NCBI GenBank assembly: GCA_032718565.1
Contig: JAVGVS010000025.1
Coordinates: 152,513 to 216,512, forward strand
Source of the DNA: Distichodus sexfasciatus
Taxonomy: Eukaryota; Chordata; Actinopteri; Characiformes; Distichodontidae
DNA: 64,000 nt
Reading direction: 5' to 3'
Below the pieces are notes generated by a model, which saw only the letters and a program-made list of their open reading frames with translations, was not told the DNA's origin and did not search any database. The translations under genes were made by a program, and so were the position numbers. This document shows positions 55,060-64,000 of this stretch, one piece after another (within the stretch, counting starts at the first letter, position 1; each line of letters opens with the position of its first letter).

Positions 55060-55335
55060 TGCCGTCGTTATTAAAGCAACACAGGAGCCAGCTCTTAATG
55101 AAACGATTAGCCCCGCTTAATGAACTTTACCTAGAAATAATGATGTAAAAGATCATTAGCTGTCACAGTTTGATAATTTGTTAGACAAATTTTCGATGGA
55201 ATATTAAGCACATTCCCACGCGATCTGATGCTAATGCTACATTTGGGTTTAGCCTGTATCACTGCAGCAATGGCCTGCCAATCATTGCCGTCACAGCGCT
55301 AAAACCAACAATTTTGACAAATTTATTTAGAACCA
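55060..55335. promoter_or_regulatory. Homeodomain-motif-rich island, candidate enhancer
   Basis: TAAT/ATTA cores are dense: CTTAATGAAACGATTAGCC, CCGCTTAATGAAC, GATCATTAGCTGTCACAG and TTTGATAATTTG, with a MEIS/TGIF-like CTGTCA next to ATTAG. CTTAATGAA occurs twice, 22 bp apart. There is no open frame and no repeat similarity. Binding is inferred from motif shape. Confidence 0.4.
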
Positions 55336-55417
55336 CACGGAACTGTGTACACACATGGTCATGTGCCCAAATTCCCAGCAGTCCCCTTCTTGATTTTTCT
55401 TTCTACACTGTTTTCTG

Positions 55418-55560
55418 TGTGTGTTTGTGTGTGTGTATATGAAGCTTCACTGACATTCTCACTTGGGTGAATATTAATGAAGCGCTGCATCTCTTGCTCA
55501 GTGCCATCCTGTCAAGATGCTCTGTCTGGAAACGACTGCCATGGCATGAGAAGATTGAGT
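55418..55560. repeat. Locally duplicated island, copy 1
   Basis: A GT run, then CTGACATT and GAATATTAATGAAGCGCTGC. Over 65 bp (55469-55533) it is identical at 57 positions to 57274-57338. The 74-codon frame here and the frame in copy 2 differ at many first and second codon positions, so protein coding is unlikely. Confidence 0.8.
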
Positions 55561-55564
55561 TATT

Positions 55565-56600
55565 AGTCCAAAAACTGACTAGGTTCATGTTTCGTGTGTG
55601 TATGGGGTGTAGACCTAAAAAAGCTTTGTGTGTCCCTGTAGACCAAGGGGTTTCAACTGGTTCTTTCCAAGGGACCACCCCTCAGACTTAAGGCCCATTT
55701 TATGAAAATAAGAATGTGTGTTACAAATGTGTTATATTCAATCATTTGCGTTGTTGTCGCTGTTAAGCAGCACATTCACTAGAGGGCAGTGCAGAATCCT
55801 AATTTTCCGATATTTCCACAATGAAGATGGTGACGGTGGAGGGGGTGGTGATAGTATATCTTTTAAAAACGAGGCAAAAGTAGAGGCAGCAATGGCAGCG
55901 GTCTGTGAGACTCTTCTTGACATGTAGACAGAGATTTCATTTCATTGGTTTTACAGATGAGAGAAACTGACACCGAATGTCATTTTCAGTATTTTCGGAT
56001 GTCTGCCGGGGCATTTGCTATTGGCTGTACTGCCTTCACAATTTCCAGCGGTACTGCTTCATTCTGTATGCATCCGCAAGCTTTCCGAAAACGTGGATAA
56101 ATACGTATAAAATAAATGCACAGTATGGACATGAGGGTCTCTCTGTATCTGTATCTGACTTAAAACATTTTCATTTTTTTTTTTCGTTGCAGCTCTAATT
56201 TTTCCCCTGGGTTTTTTTTTTTCTTAGCAATTTGCATTAAATTAATTAGTAACAAAGATGCCAAAATCATCTGGAAATGGTATGAAAAACAAATCAAATG
56301 AAATACTTAAAAAAAAAAAAAAAAAAAAAGGGTTTCTGTAGTGAAACTGGATTGCTTGTTACGGAACACCTGCAATGCTGGCCACCATAATCTGGTGGTG
56401 TTCCTGTAAAGCTGTGAAATATGGCAAATTTTATGTCAATATGGTCTAAGAAAATCACATTTTTAAAAGTAGGACTTGTCTTCAGGAGCCCAAATAATAA
56501 TCTTTCAAACTATTTCCAAGTCTCTGTGCTGGGAAAGGTGTGTCCTTATAAACCATAACCATAACATAAAGACCTTCTAAACCACATACACATATGTGTT
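55565..56600. other. No gene recognised; homopolymers
   Basis: T-runs at about 56173 and 56211-56222 and an A-run at 56309-56329. Frames of 69-73 codons lack domains. Confidence 0.45.
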
Positions 56601-56604
56601 TCCT

Positions 56605-57228
56605 AGGGGTGTAAATGTTTGATCACAATATTATATTGAATCAACAGACAGTGAGGCCAATATCACAAAGTCTGCTACAATACAATTTTGATGCAGTTCA
56701 ATGTGGAGGCTAGTTATATACAGATCTAAGACACTTTCATTCATATCAAATCACCAAAAAGCAACTCAAATATTACCTGACATTTTAAATTCCTGAGCAC
56801 AACCAGAAATTTTAATAAAAACAATCTTTTCTTTAAATAGAAATATACATTCATACAACGGTTGGGGAGTTGGCCCCGTGATCAGAAGGTCATCGGTTCG
56901 AATTTCAAATCGGTAAAGGTACCACTAAGGTACTCATGAGCAAGATACCGTCCCCAATTACTGCTCCCCGGGTGCTGCCAGAAAACTGGCCACTGCTCTT
57001 TCACAGATGGGTCAAATGCAAGAGGTCACATTTGGTTGTGGTGCATTGTGTGCTGTACTGTGCTGTGCTCACAATGACAATCGCTCACTTTCACTTTCAT
57101 CAGTTAAATATAAAGATATGTTACAATGAGTATGATGTCTGATCAATGTTTACATTTTGGAGCAATGCCATGGGCTCACTAATCACTGGACTGATGTATT
57201 GATGTATTGAGATGTATCATTACACTTC
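56605..57228. mobile_element. hAT-like MITE with a SINE inserted
   Basis: The left end TAGGGGTGTAAATGTTTGATC (in part) with CCAATATCACAAAGTCTGCT, and the right side TGATGTATTGATGTATTGAG then ATCATTACACTT, are parts of one family (compare 5565, 36607, 46895). The family-A SINE at 56858-57102 separates them. Confidence 0.5.
56858..57102 (+). mobile_element. tRNA-derived SINE, family A
   Basis: GTTGGGGAGTTGGCCCCGTG, box B ATCGGTTCGAATTTC, GGTACCACTAAGGTACTC, CTTTCACAGATGGGTCAAAT and the tail CTCACAATGACAATCGCTC. Confidence 0.8.
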
Positions 57229-57235
57229 AAGTATG

Positions 57236-57705
57236 TCTTTGTGTGTGTGTGTGTCTGACATTTCGCTGTGTTTGAATATTAATGAAGCCCTGCATCTCTT
57301 GCTCAGCGGCGTCCTGTCAGGAAGCGCTGCCTGGAAACAGCCGCCTTGGCAGGAGACGATTCCACTCCATGCCAGCTGCTCCCGCCATCCCTATCCACTG
57401 CCTGGCACAGCGCAGTGTGCCCCGCCCGCAATGCCCACGCTGCCCGTTCACCCGTGTTGCTCGAGATGATGCGATAATTTTCAACCTGAACTGGGCCGGA
57501 CCAACCTGCCCAGTTACAAACACTCACCTTCCTTCTCCTGTCTGCAAATCAGAGCAGTTTGGCATGAGGGAGGCGGGAAAAATTGGCATACTCAAGGCTC
57601 GCCAGGATGCCACGATGAGGCTGTGTGAGGCAGTCAGAGATGACATAAAAGACCTAAAATGGCTGTACCTAAAACAACGAGGTGCAGTTACACATATGTA
57701 CTATT
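57236..57705. promoter_or_regulatory. Locally duplicated island, copy 2, with GC-rich extension
   Basis: 57236-57362 matches 55418-55560. Downstream is about 340 bp of GC-balanced unique sequence (CCGCCCGCAATGCCCACGC, TCTGCAAATCAGAGCAG) that copy 1 lacks. Several overlapping frames (141, 85 and 74 codons) are open on both strands, as expected in GC-rich DNA, and none shows a domain. Candidate regulatory element. Confidence 0.4.
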
Positions 57706-57835
57706 AACTCTAAGATGCTCTACCACAAAGCTGACTTTTTACTGCAATCTTGACTTGAAAGTTTTACATGTAAACTGAATTGAAGTTACATTAATGGAGA
57801 CTTTCTGAGATGTTTGGCAACCTGGACCGATAATA

Positions 57836-57930
57836 AAGACGAACTGCTACTCACTTATGTTGTAACTTGCATTCATATTGTAGCCTTTTCATTCATGTTG
57901 TAAATCTTGCATTTCTGTTGTAGCTCATTG
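57836..57930. repeat. Short relative of the 18-bp minisatellite
   Basis: CTGCTACTCACTTATGTTG, then TTGCATTCATATTGTAGCC and TTGCATTTCTGTTGTAGC resemble the start and unit of the array at 10796-11660. Confidence 0.6.
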
Positions 57931-57934
57931 TTGA

Positions 57935-58430
57935 ATTTTGGTACAAGTTGACATTTCATTGTTCACTTTTAAAGTTAAGCTCAAGCACTGTTAATATGAA
58001 AATATTGTTTTGATATTTGCTGTTTCAACTATACAAGTAGCTACCTACATCAGAGCTTGTTCATGACCACAGATTCTTGCTTCTGTCTTTGACAAAGGGG
58101 ACTCCATCTTTCAACTCCATCTGGCAGCTGCTCAGAGCGCACTGTGATGCAATGCTACTGAAAAAGTCATTAAGTTACTATGTAAGTTAGTACTGGCAAA
58201 ATGCATTGAGCTGCTGTCATCTTATTGGCTGATTAGAAACTGGAGGTGAGGAGTAGTTGGACATGTCCTGCTGAGTGTATCTACTATTCCATATGCCAAA
58301 TAATCTCTCTAGAGGGACACATTTTGCTGTATATCTCATTCCAAAGAGCAATTTTTTGCTATATGGGACGATTAAGTGTTTCACTCAAGGGCCGAATAAT
58401 GTTAGAACAGCACAGTAACTCAGGGGCATT
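57935..58430. other. No feature recognised
   Basis: Unique sequence. The 108-codon frame (58246-58572) has no recognised domain. Confidence 0.4.
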
Positions 58431-58449
58431 TCTATCCACTTCTACCAAC

Positions 58450-59130
58450 CCTGATATTCTAACCCTTAACGCTCTGCTGATTGGTGCAGGTCACCGCCTC
58501 CTGAGCCTTCGCAATGGCAAACTCCGAGCACCGTTTTGCTCGCTTCAGATTTTTAGGCCGAGAGCCGACTGATTTTTAGGGCGAGCAAGCAAGCATCCTG
58601 TCGTCTCCTGACACTGGAGGTGTTTGAGGTTGAATAGACGGGCTCACCCAGCGGAGCCGCTGTGAGGCATGATGGAGGGATGATTATTTAATTATTCCCA
58701 GTATTTGTTCCAGGTGAACGTCGCACCACGGGGTGTTGAACAGAAAATCTGGTTAGTCAGGTCACTCAACAGTGAAATTAGTAAGACACCAGAGGTGTGT
58801 CAAACGCGCCAATGAATTCAGCAATGCCAGGCCTGAATTTCAAATAATGAGCTCTCAAATCTCTTTTCCGTTTATTTTTCCTTGCCTGCGTCTCTTCTTG
58901 CCTTGACTGAAAATGAGACGCCGTATGCGATGGTGCTCAGTGTTTATTGATATTCTTCGTTTGGCGCGTGAAGGCATGCCTGAGAACGCTGTGGCGTGAT
59001 TATAAGACACACCGCAAAAAGCTTCTCATCACCAGGGAGGTTTAAACATGAACTATAATCATGGTCATTTTGCCTTTCAGTGTTTAACCTCTCCATGATT
59101 ATTCTCACACGTTCACCGCACTGCTGAAAT
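58450..59130. promoter_or_regulatory. Candidate conserved non-coding element block
   Basis: Two unique islands: 58450-58760 (GATGATTATTTAATTATTCC; GAGCCGAC..TTTTTAGG words repeated at 58551 and 58571) and 58800-59130 (TTTCAAATAATGAGCTC, GTGTTTATTGATATTC, AACTATAATCATGGTC). The GC-balanced parts have no repeat similarity and no domain-bearing frame. Function is inferred. Confidence 0.35.
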
Positions 59131-59545
59131 TATTCTGCAAAAAACCCCATCTCTCCAGCGCCCCATTCATTAACCTGCTACCAGATTGCTACATATTCTC
59201 CAGCCACAACTGTATCAACAACTACAGACCCCCTAAAATGGTCAGTGAGGGATAAGAAAACAAACATGAGGTTCACATGCTCACGAGAACGTATCAGGAT
59301 GCTTTTATGTTAAGTTTATTTCTGTACCTATATTGGGTATTCACGTAGCCTCTGGGATTGTGTTGACTTTCATATAGCATATTTCATATATATGGAAATT
59401 ATACCCCTTAACTTTTCAAAGCTTTAAAAACATCTTAAAAATGACAGCTCACATAATACTTTCTCTTGCTTCCATGATGTTTCTCATGTGCATGTAATAC
59501 TTCCTTGTGTGCACATGATACATTTTCGTGCAATTTTTTGTCAAA
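59130..59545. other. No feature recognised
   Basis: Unique AT-rich sequence. Confidence 0.4.
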
Positions 59546-59551
59546 GCGAGT

Positions 59552-59750
59552 GATTATTTTTCACTGTGAACACAGCACAGCACACCACAAACCAAATGTG
59601 AGCTCTGCATTTGACTCACCTGTGAAGGATCAGTGGGGAGCAGTGCTTGGGGACAGTACATTGTTTTTCAGTACCTCAGTGGTACCTTACCAGTCCAGGA
59701 ATCAAACCAGCAACATTTTGATCACAGGACGAACACTGTAACTGCTTGCG
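59552..59750 (-). mobile_element. tRNA-derived SINE, family A
   Basis: In reverse: CACTGTGAACACAGCACAGC, GAGCAGTGCTTGGGGACAG, GTACCTCAGTGGTACC and the box B complement (CAGGAATCAAACCAGC). A 78-codon frame here is antisense to the element. Confidence 0.75.
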
Positions 59751-59759
59751 CTCATGCCC

Positions 59760-60155
59760 TTTAGGAGCTTCGAAGAATGGTTTATACTTGAGTTTTTACT
59801 GAACGCATGCCTATGCATTTGAGACTCGTGAAGGTGACCTCTACACAATGCTAATATTTATGACAGTGTGCATGTGATAACATCGTATGATTACAAAATA
59901 AGTGAGTAAATGAAATATATGCCATAAAATGTTCTGTACCAGTCCTAAAAATCCTCAGTCAGGCTCTAAAAGTCCCCATCCATTTTGGCCTGAAGATGAT
60001 TTAACAGAGCTGGAGTTTTAACATACAGCAATGCCCTCTCCAAACTTAAAAAAATGACCATTTAAAGTCCTGTAAACACTCTGAACAGCATCTTTCCAAG
60101 ACGCTGTTTGTTACTGACCAGCAAAATGCTAAACCTTACTAAACCGAGACATTAC
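59760..60155. other. No feature recognised
   Basis: Unique sequence without frames. Confidence 0.4.
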
Positions 60156-60159
60156 ATTT

Positions 60160-60512
60160 ATTGCATCCTGCAAGTTTCCCGGGCTTCTGACAGCGGAATC
60201 CAGAGAGCAGATTAAAGTGGACCTAAGTGAAGCCCGGTGGAGCAGCCAGCGCACCTCGGCCGTCCCTCTCCCCGTCATTGCCGTAAATTCGTTCTGACTG
60301 AATCTTAATTAACCAATCAGTCTGGTCCGTATTTGAATATGCATGCTGGGAGCGAGCAGGACATTGTGGATTGGGAGGCCAAGCGGCCGGGACAGCAGCC
60401 CAAGGCTCTGGCGTGACAGTTCTGCACATCCAGGCATTTTCCTGTGGAAACGGAGGAGTGGGGGCAAGAACACAGGCAGAATGACAAGCCGGTGGTGTCT
60501 TCAATGCTCAAG
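60160..60512. promoter_or_regulatory. Candidate conserved non-coding element
   Basis: Unique GC-balanced sequence with CTGAATCTTAATTAACCAAT, an octamer-like ATTTGAATATGCATGC and CAATCAG. The 93-, 64- and 94-codon frames overlap on both strands and have no domain. Confidence 0.35.
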
Positions 60513-60516
60513 ATTG

Positions 60517-60785
60517 GAGTTCAAGGTTACTTTATTTTCATCAGCAGCTTTATATGTGTACATAATGAGACAATGTTTCTCCGTGGCCACATATGGTAAC
60601 ATTTGGTCACATGCAGTTAGCACTTAGTGTTCAACATTCAACAAGCTTCAGCTGGCACCTTCGCATGATTGATATTGCTCATAATGTGATATTGCACAAA
60701 TCAGTTTACACAAACATACAGCAGCGTTCACCAAACAATGAAATGTAAGAGCAATACAATAGACAATATAATAAATAGACAGGGA
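60517..60785 (-). mobile_element. Possible LINE 3'-tail fragment
   Basis: TTCAAGGTTACTTTATTTTC followed by ATAATGAGACAATGTTTCTC resembles the CAAAGTNNACTTTATTATC tails at 5278 and 48898, and the stretch lacks coding. Assignment is tentative. Confidence 0.4.
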
Positions 60786-60787
60786 AT

Positions 60788-61045
60788 TAATAGGGTAACG
60801 GATAGTGCGTTCATCTCGTGATCGGAAGGTTGTCGGTTTGAATCCTGGACTGGCAAATGTATCATTGAGGTACTCATGAGGGAGGTACCATCCCCAAGCA
60901 CTGCTCCCCATGTCAGTCAGCTGACATGCACTGCACCCCAAGCACTGCTCTTTCACCGATGGGTCAAAAGCAGATGTCACATTTGGGTGTGGTCCACTGT
61001 GTGTTGTGGTGTGTTCACAATGACAAATAATCACTCACTTTCACT
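60788..61045 (+). mobile_element. tRNA-derived SINE, family A (left arm of an inverted pair)
   Basis: Head TAGGGTAACGGATAGTG, box B GTCGGTTTGAATCC, TATCATTGAGGTACTCATG and tail TGTTCACAATGACAAATAA. About 140 bp downstream lies an inverted copy. The 128-codon minus frame is antisense to this SINE. Confidence 0.8.
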
Positions 61046-61184
61046 CACATTAATCGATGATGCATTTTTACTTCTTCTGCTCCAGAAGAGTGTTCTTTTC
61101 CACTCTCTCAGAGATAACTTCAAGCACAGCAATTTCTGCTCTAAGTGGCAATGGGAGAGAGAATGGAACCCTCATAAGTGTCAT

Positions 61185-61362
61185 TTTTGACATAGTGACT
61201 GCAACGAAATGTAACTTCTGCATTTCACCCATCTGTGAGCATCTGGGAGCAGTGCTGGGGAGTACCTCAGTGGTAACTTTACCTGGCTGCAATTTCGAAC
61301 CAGTGACCTTCTGATTGCGGCGCAAATGCCCTGACCATTATGTTACCAACTGCCCCAAAACA
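61185..61362 (-). mobile_element. tRNA-derived SINE, family A (right arm of an inverted pair)
   Basis: In reverse: TGCAACGAAATGTAACTTC, GAGCAGTGCTGGGGAG, GTACCTCAGTGGTAAC, the box B complement TTTCGAACCAGTG and the head TTACCAACTGCCCC. Frames of 85 codons on both strands are shadows. Confidence 0.8.
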
Positions 61363-61487
61363 GTGGAGTGGCCAGACCAAATGTGAGAGAGAACTTTTAA
61401 GTGGCAATAATAAATCTATTTTCTTAATTTCTCAATACCAAAAGCAGCACTGATAATGTGTGAACTCATTAACACTCCACTTATTAA

Positions 61488-61535
61488 TATTTTGCATTTA
61501 TCAGACACTATTATTCAGAGTGACATGGTGTTTTG
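61488..61535 (-). mobile_element. SINE family B fragment
   Basis: TGCATTTATCAGACACTATT and ATTCAGAGTGACATGG match the 5735-5790 part of the family. Confidence 0.5.
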
Positions 61536-61544
61536 TGGTCCACA

Positions 61545-62400
61545 TTTGCCACCAAATCTGTGTGTATCCTTCAGTTAATTTACAAAGATATGCACTCTTT
61601 CATTAGACAAAAATTCCAGCTTTAATATTTCCAGTATATTTACAATACAAACCTTGTCAGGGAACCATGAGGAGAAAATAAGCCAAAAAATTTTTTTTAA
61701 CGTAAATTATTAACCGTAGCGAAAGTTAAATGTTCAATTAATGTGAACTATCTCACAATTTCCAGGTTCAACGTTACTTACGTTAGCTCGCTGTTGACTG
61801 TGTTGGCTTACATATAATGCATAAACTTGATGTACAAAAAGTGCTACTTAGCGCAACCTGAATTTTGTAAACATTCTTCTTTTATTATTATAGTATTAAC
61901 AAAACAAATATCTCCCTGCCAAAATCAACATTTCCAGTAAGTGATTTTAAGAATGTAAACAGTAATCTTACAAACAAGTTATGCTGTTGTTGGCTACTCC
62001 AACAGAAGCTCTTATTTTTTGACTGTGCCATTGTTTACTTCCATAGAATGCTGCAACAGGAAGACACTTTACCCAGCAAAGGCAAAATCGAAAGTCGAAA
62101 TTGTGAGATGGGCGAATCCTGTGTACAGCCTCAAATAGAAGTTTTGGCACAGTCAACAATGAAGCTGTGAAGAAACACTGCATTTTTACGCGATCTCAAG
62201 TGAACAGTTGACCGGTAGAGTTAGATGGTTGTTCGCCAGTAAACTATTAGTAGTTTACCCTGTGTGTTGTACTTCCTGAATTTTGTGAAAAGGGCCCATC
62301 GTGATATTGATTTGAGTCCTACCGGAAGCCATTACCAGAGCTGCTGTGATTAGAAGTTACCTTGGAAAGTGAATGTTCAAGCAAAGTAACAGTCCACTCG
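61545..62400. other. No gene recognised
   Basis: AT-rich unique sequence. A 71-codon minus frame has no domain. Confidence 0.45.
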
Positions 62401-62860
62401 CACTACAGTGGAGATCATACTGGTCCTCCGTAGATGCCTGCCATCTCCCCACAACTTTTGCTTAATAACAAGTGTATGTGTGTGTTGGGGCGGAAGAGAA
62501 CGCCTGTTTGTCTTTTCCTCACGCATTTCATCTTTTACGCTTCCACACCTCTTTGTGCAAAGGACACGAGAAAAGCAACCTTGACCTTTCTGGCACACGC
62601 TCGGAGGAAGAAAAGAAAAGGAAAAGAAAGGCGATCATTAATCCGCTCTCTTTTGCCACAGCCGCTTGGTGTCATTAGAGATAATGAGACGGAGCCGAAC
62701 TCGGCCAGGACTGAAGTAGCGACTTGGACTCGGAACCAAGCCACCGAGCGTCCCCTTGAACCCGACTGGACCTCGCAAGAAAACACAGACACTCATTATT
62801 TCATCAGCGTCACATTAGGTCTATGGAGGAAATAAAAAGTAAAGGTGGCAAACTGAATCC
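62400..62860. promoter_or_regulatory. Candidate conserved non-coding element with palindromic TAAT motif
   Basis: Unique GC-balanced block containing GCGATCATTAATCCGCTC and TGTCATTAGAGATAATGAGA, in which CATTA and TAATG face each other. The 133-codon frame (62434-62835) is Arg/Thr/Glu-rich without a recognisable domain and overlaps frames on both strands. Confidence 0.35.
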
Positions 62861-62984
62861 GAAGTGAACTGGACGGTTATTGGCATTGTTTATAACGAGC
62901 TAGGAATAGATGCTCTATCAAAGGCTTGACCTTCACGCTTTTTTCAGCAATCATTGTTGCTTCCTGTAAAACCTTGAGCCATAT

Positions 62985-63095
62985 CTCAGGAAACTCACTT
63001 CCTTGTTACGTTTAGAAGATGCAGGAAATGTGTGTGATAACGTCTCACATTTTTTAGGCCGCAACAATCTCAAGAAAGGCCTGGATGGACTGATG
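62985..63095. mobile_element. Non-autonomous DNA transposon, CAGACCCTCCAGGATTTC family, copy 3 (internal fragment)
   Basis: AACTCACTTCCTTGTTACG and GATGCAGGAAATGTGTGTGA, then directly TTTTTAGGCCGCAACAATCT and AAGAAAGGCCTGG. In the copy at 37728 these parts are separated by about 230 bp, so this is a deletion derivative. Confidence 0.7.
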
Positions 63096-63279
63096 GGCAG
63101 TGCACATCTAGAATCACATGTGCGCTATTTGACTTGGTACAATACATAGGCCAGGAAGTGACTTTTTCTTAAAATGTTGTGCACTACACCCAAAATGACT
63201 TGCCGCTGTGTTGGAAATGTTCCAGAGTTATGGCGGTAATTTTGCATAGTGGAAATTTGGTGAGCAAAATCTCTTGTCT

Positions 63280-63381
63280 TTAGGCACTGAAATCATTTAT
63301 CTGCATTGGTGTTGGCAGATATAAGAATGAAAAATATCGGTTATCAGCATCAGCCATTTATTCCTGTATCATGCATCCCTA
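63280..63381. mobile_element. hAT-like right end (…CATGCATCCCTA)
   Basis: AAATATCGGTTATCAGCATC and TGTATCATGCATCCCTA are the complement of TAGGGATGCATGATA, matching the left terminus at 8778 in type. Confidence 0.55.
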
Positions 63382-63486
63382 ATTTAAATAGTAATATGTT
63401 ACACAGCTGTACTGTTAGCTCAGTAAGCTAATGTTTTGCACAAATAGGCATACAAAAAAATTTGCATGGCATTCATCTAAGAACAT

Positions 63487-63532
63487 ATCCTGGAACACCC
63501 GGAGAAAACCCATGCGAGAGCTTGCAAACTCC
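63487..63532 (-). mobile_element. HE1-like SINE fragment
   Basis: CACCCGGAGAAAACCCATGC and GCTTGCAAACTCCA are the complement of the central body of the copy at 43793-44108. Confidence 0.6.
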
Positions 63533-63534
63533 AC

Positions 63535-63700
63535 CAGTGTTGGAAAAGCTGCTTTGGAAATGTAATGTGTTACAATTACAAGTTACCCTATCTAAAATGT
63601 AATAGTAGTGTAACTATTTCAATTACTTTAGCAAAGTAATGTAACTAATTACATTTGATTACTTTTGGATTACTTTTCTACATTTTGAATGAATTTTCTC
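63535..63700. mobile_element. hAT-like left end (CAGTGTTGGAAAAGC)
   Basis: CAGTGTTGGAAAAGCTGCTT followed by many GTTACA, AATTACA and AATTACTTT words, typical of the fish CAGTGTTGG families (compare 45459). The right end is not visible and may lie beyond the window. Confidence 0.5.
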
Positions 63701-64000
63701 AACTGTCAACCATTTTCAGTTTTTGAAACCTGGTTAACCTTACAGCATTACTCAACACGGACTGCTGTCAAAATCCTTTTAAAGTCCCTCAACACAGCCA
63801 CAGCCGTGTCGGACTTCAACACCACTTTACTGTGAGATCATGCTGATCTTTGAATACCTATGCCTGCTAGATCAAATATTTCACATTCAACATTTGGTGA
63901 ACATCACTGAATAAGCAGTTGTCTATTCGTGTGGGATTGATTGTGCATATAGCGTCTGCTCACTACAGCTAATTTTTATTTCCTGCAGTGGGCTTGGCCT

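Noticed and set aside
7192..61362. SINE heads as functional tRNA genes
   Set aside because: Box B is recognisable, but stems are degenerate and each head continues into the same SINE body.
62434..62835. 133-codon frame as a host exon
   Set aside because: GC-balanced sequence gives open frames on both strands; no domain and no clear splice borders.
1..64000. CRISPR array or bacterial operon
   Set aside because: No equal-length spacers between identical repeats, no ribosome-binding sites with consecutive genes; all repeats are SINEs, transposons or microsatellites.

Overview
The window looks like non-coding nuclear DNA from a ray-finned fish, probably a teleost. The main reason is the repeat content: tRNA-derived SINEs with typical fish bodies, Tc1/mariner elements, PIF/Harbinger-type MITEs, several hAT-like families, and L2/CR1/Rex1-type LINE fragments, all of which are familiar from teleost genomes. 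The sequence is AT-rich and full of microsatellites. I found no bacterial-style gene, operon or CRISPR array, and no convincing exon of a host protein-coding gene. The long open frames are repeat artefacts or transposon remnants.

Layout. 0-8 kb: SINEs, an AT-rich block of degenerate TTAGG-like words, an (ATT)n tract and a 0.5-kb pentanucleotide array. 8-13 kb: a hAT-like element, two SINE fragments, a 0.8-kb 18-bp minisatellite and a high-complexity unique block. 13-17 kb: a Harbinger-type MITE, a deleted Tc1 element and a nearly full-length but frameshifted Tc1 element lying side by side. 17-25 kb: a T/G-rich stretch with splice-like signals, then a 2.9-kb Tc1-type composite and a short palindromic MITE. 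25-33 kb: SINEs, a Harbinger-type MITE and a 1.3-kb unclassified TIR element. 33-37 kb: a CR1/L2-type LINE fragment, a polypurine tract, a tRNA-Thr-like pseudogene and nested SINE and hAT-like insertions. 37-40.5 kb: a tandemly triplicated conserved-element-like segment split by a hAT with a second transposon inside it, then an L2 fragment. 41-50 kb: CA-rich repeats, SINEs, hATs and a LINE on the minus strand. 50-52 kb: a hAT with a perfect 8-bp target duplication. 53-64 kb: high-complexity islands, some with homeodomain-type motifs and one duplicated locally, among SINEs.

Interpretation. Transposons are layered over scattered islands of unique, moderately GC-rich sequence that resemble conserved non-coding elements. 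Such a layout is usual for a gene desert or a long intron near a developmental regulator, but conservation cannot be tested from one sequence. The most unusual observation is that one such island exists as a three-copy tandem array (37.2-39.4 kb). Removing the hAT from copy one restores homology with copy two. A second island is duplicated about 1.8 kb apart (55.4 and 57.2 kb).
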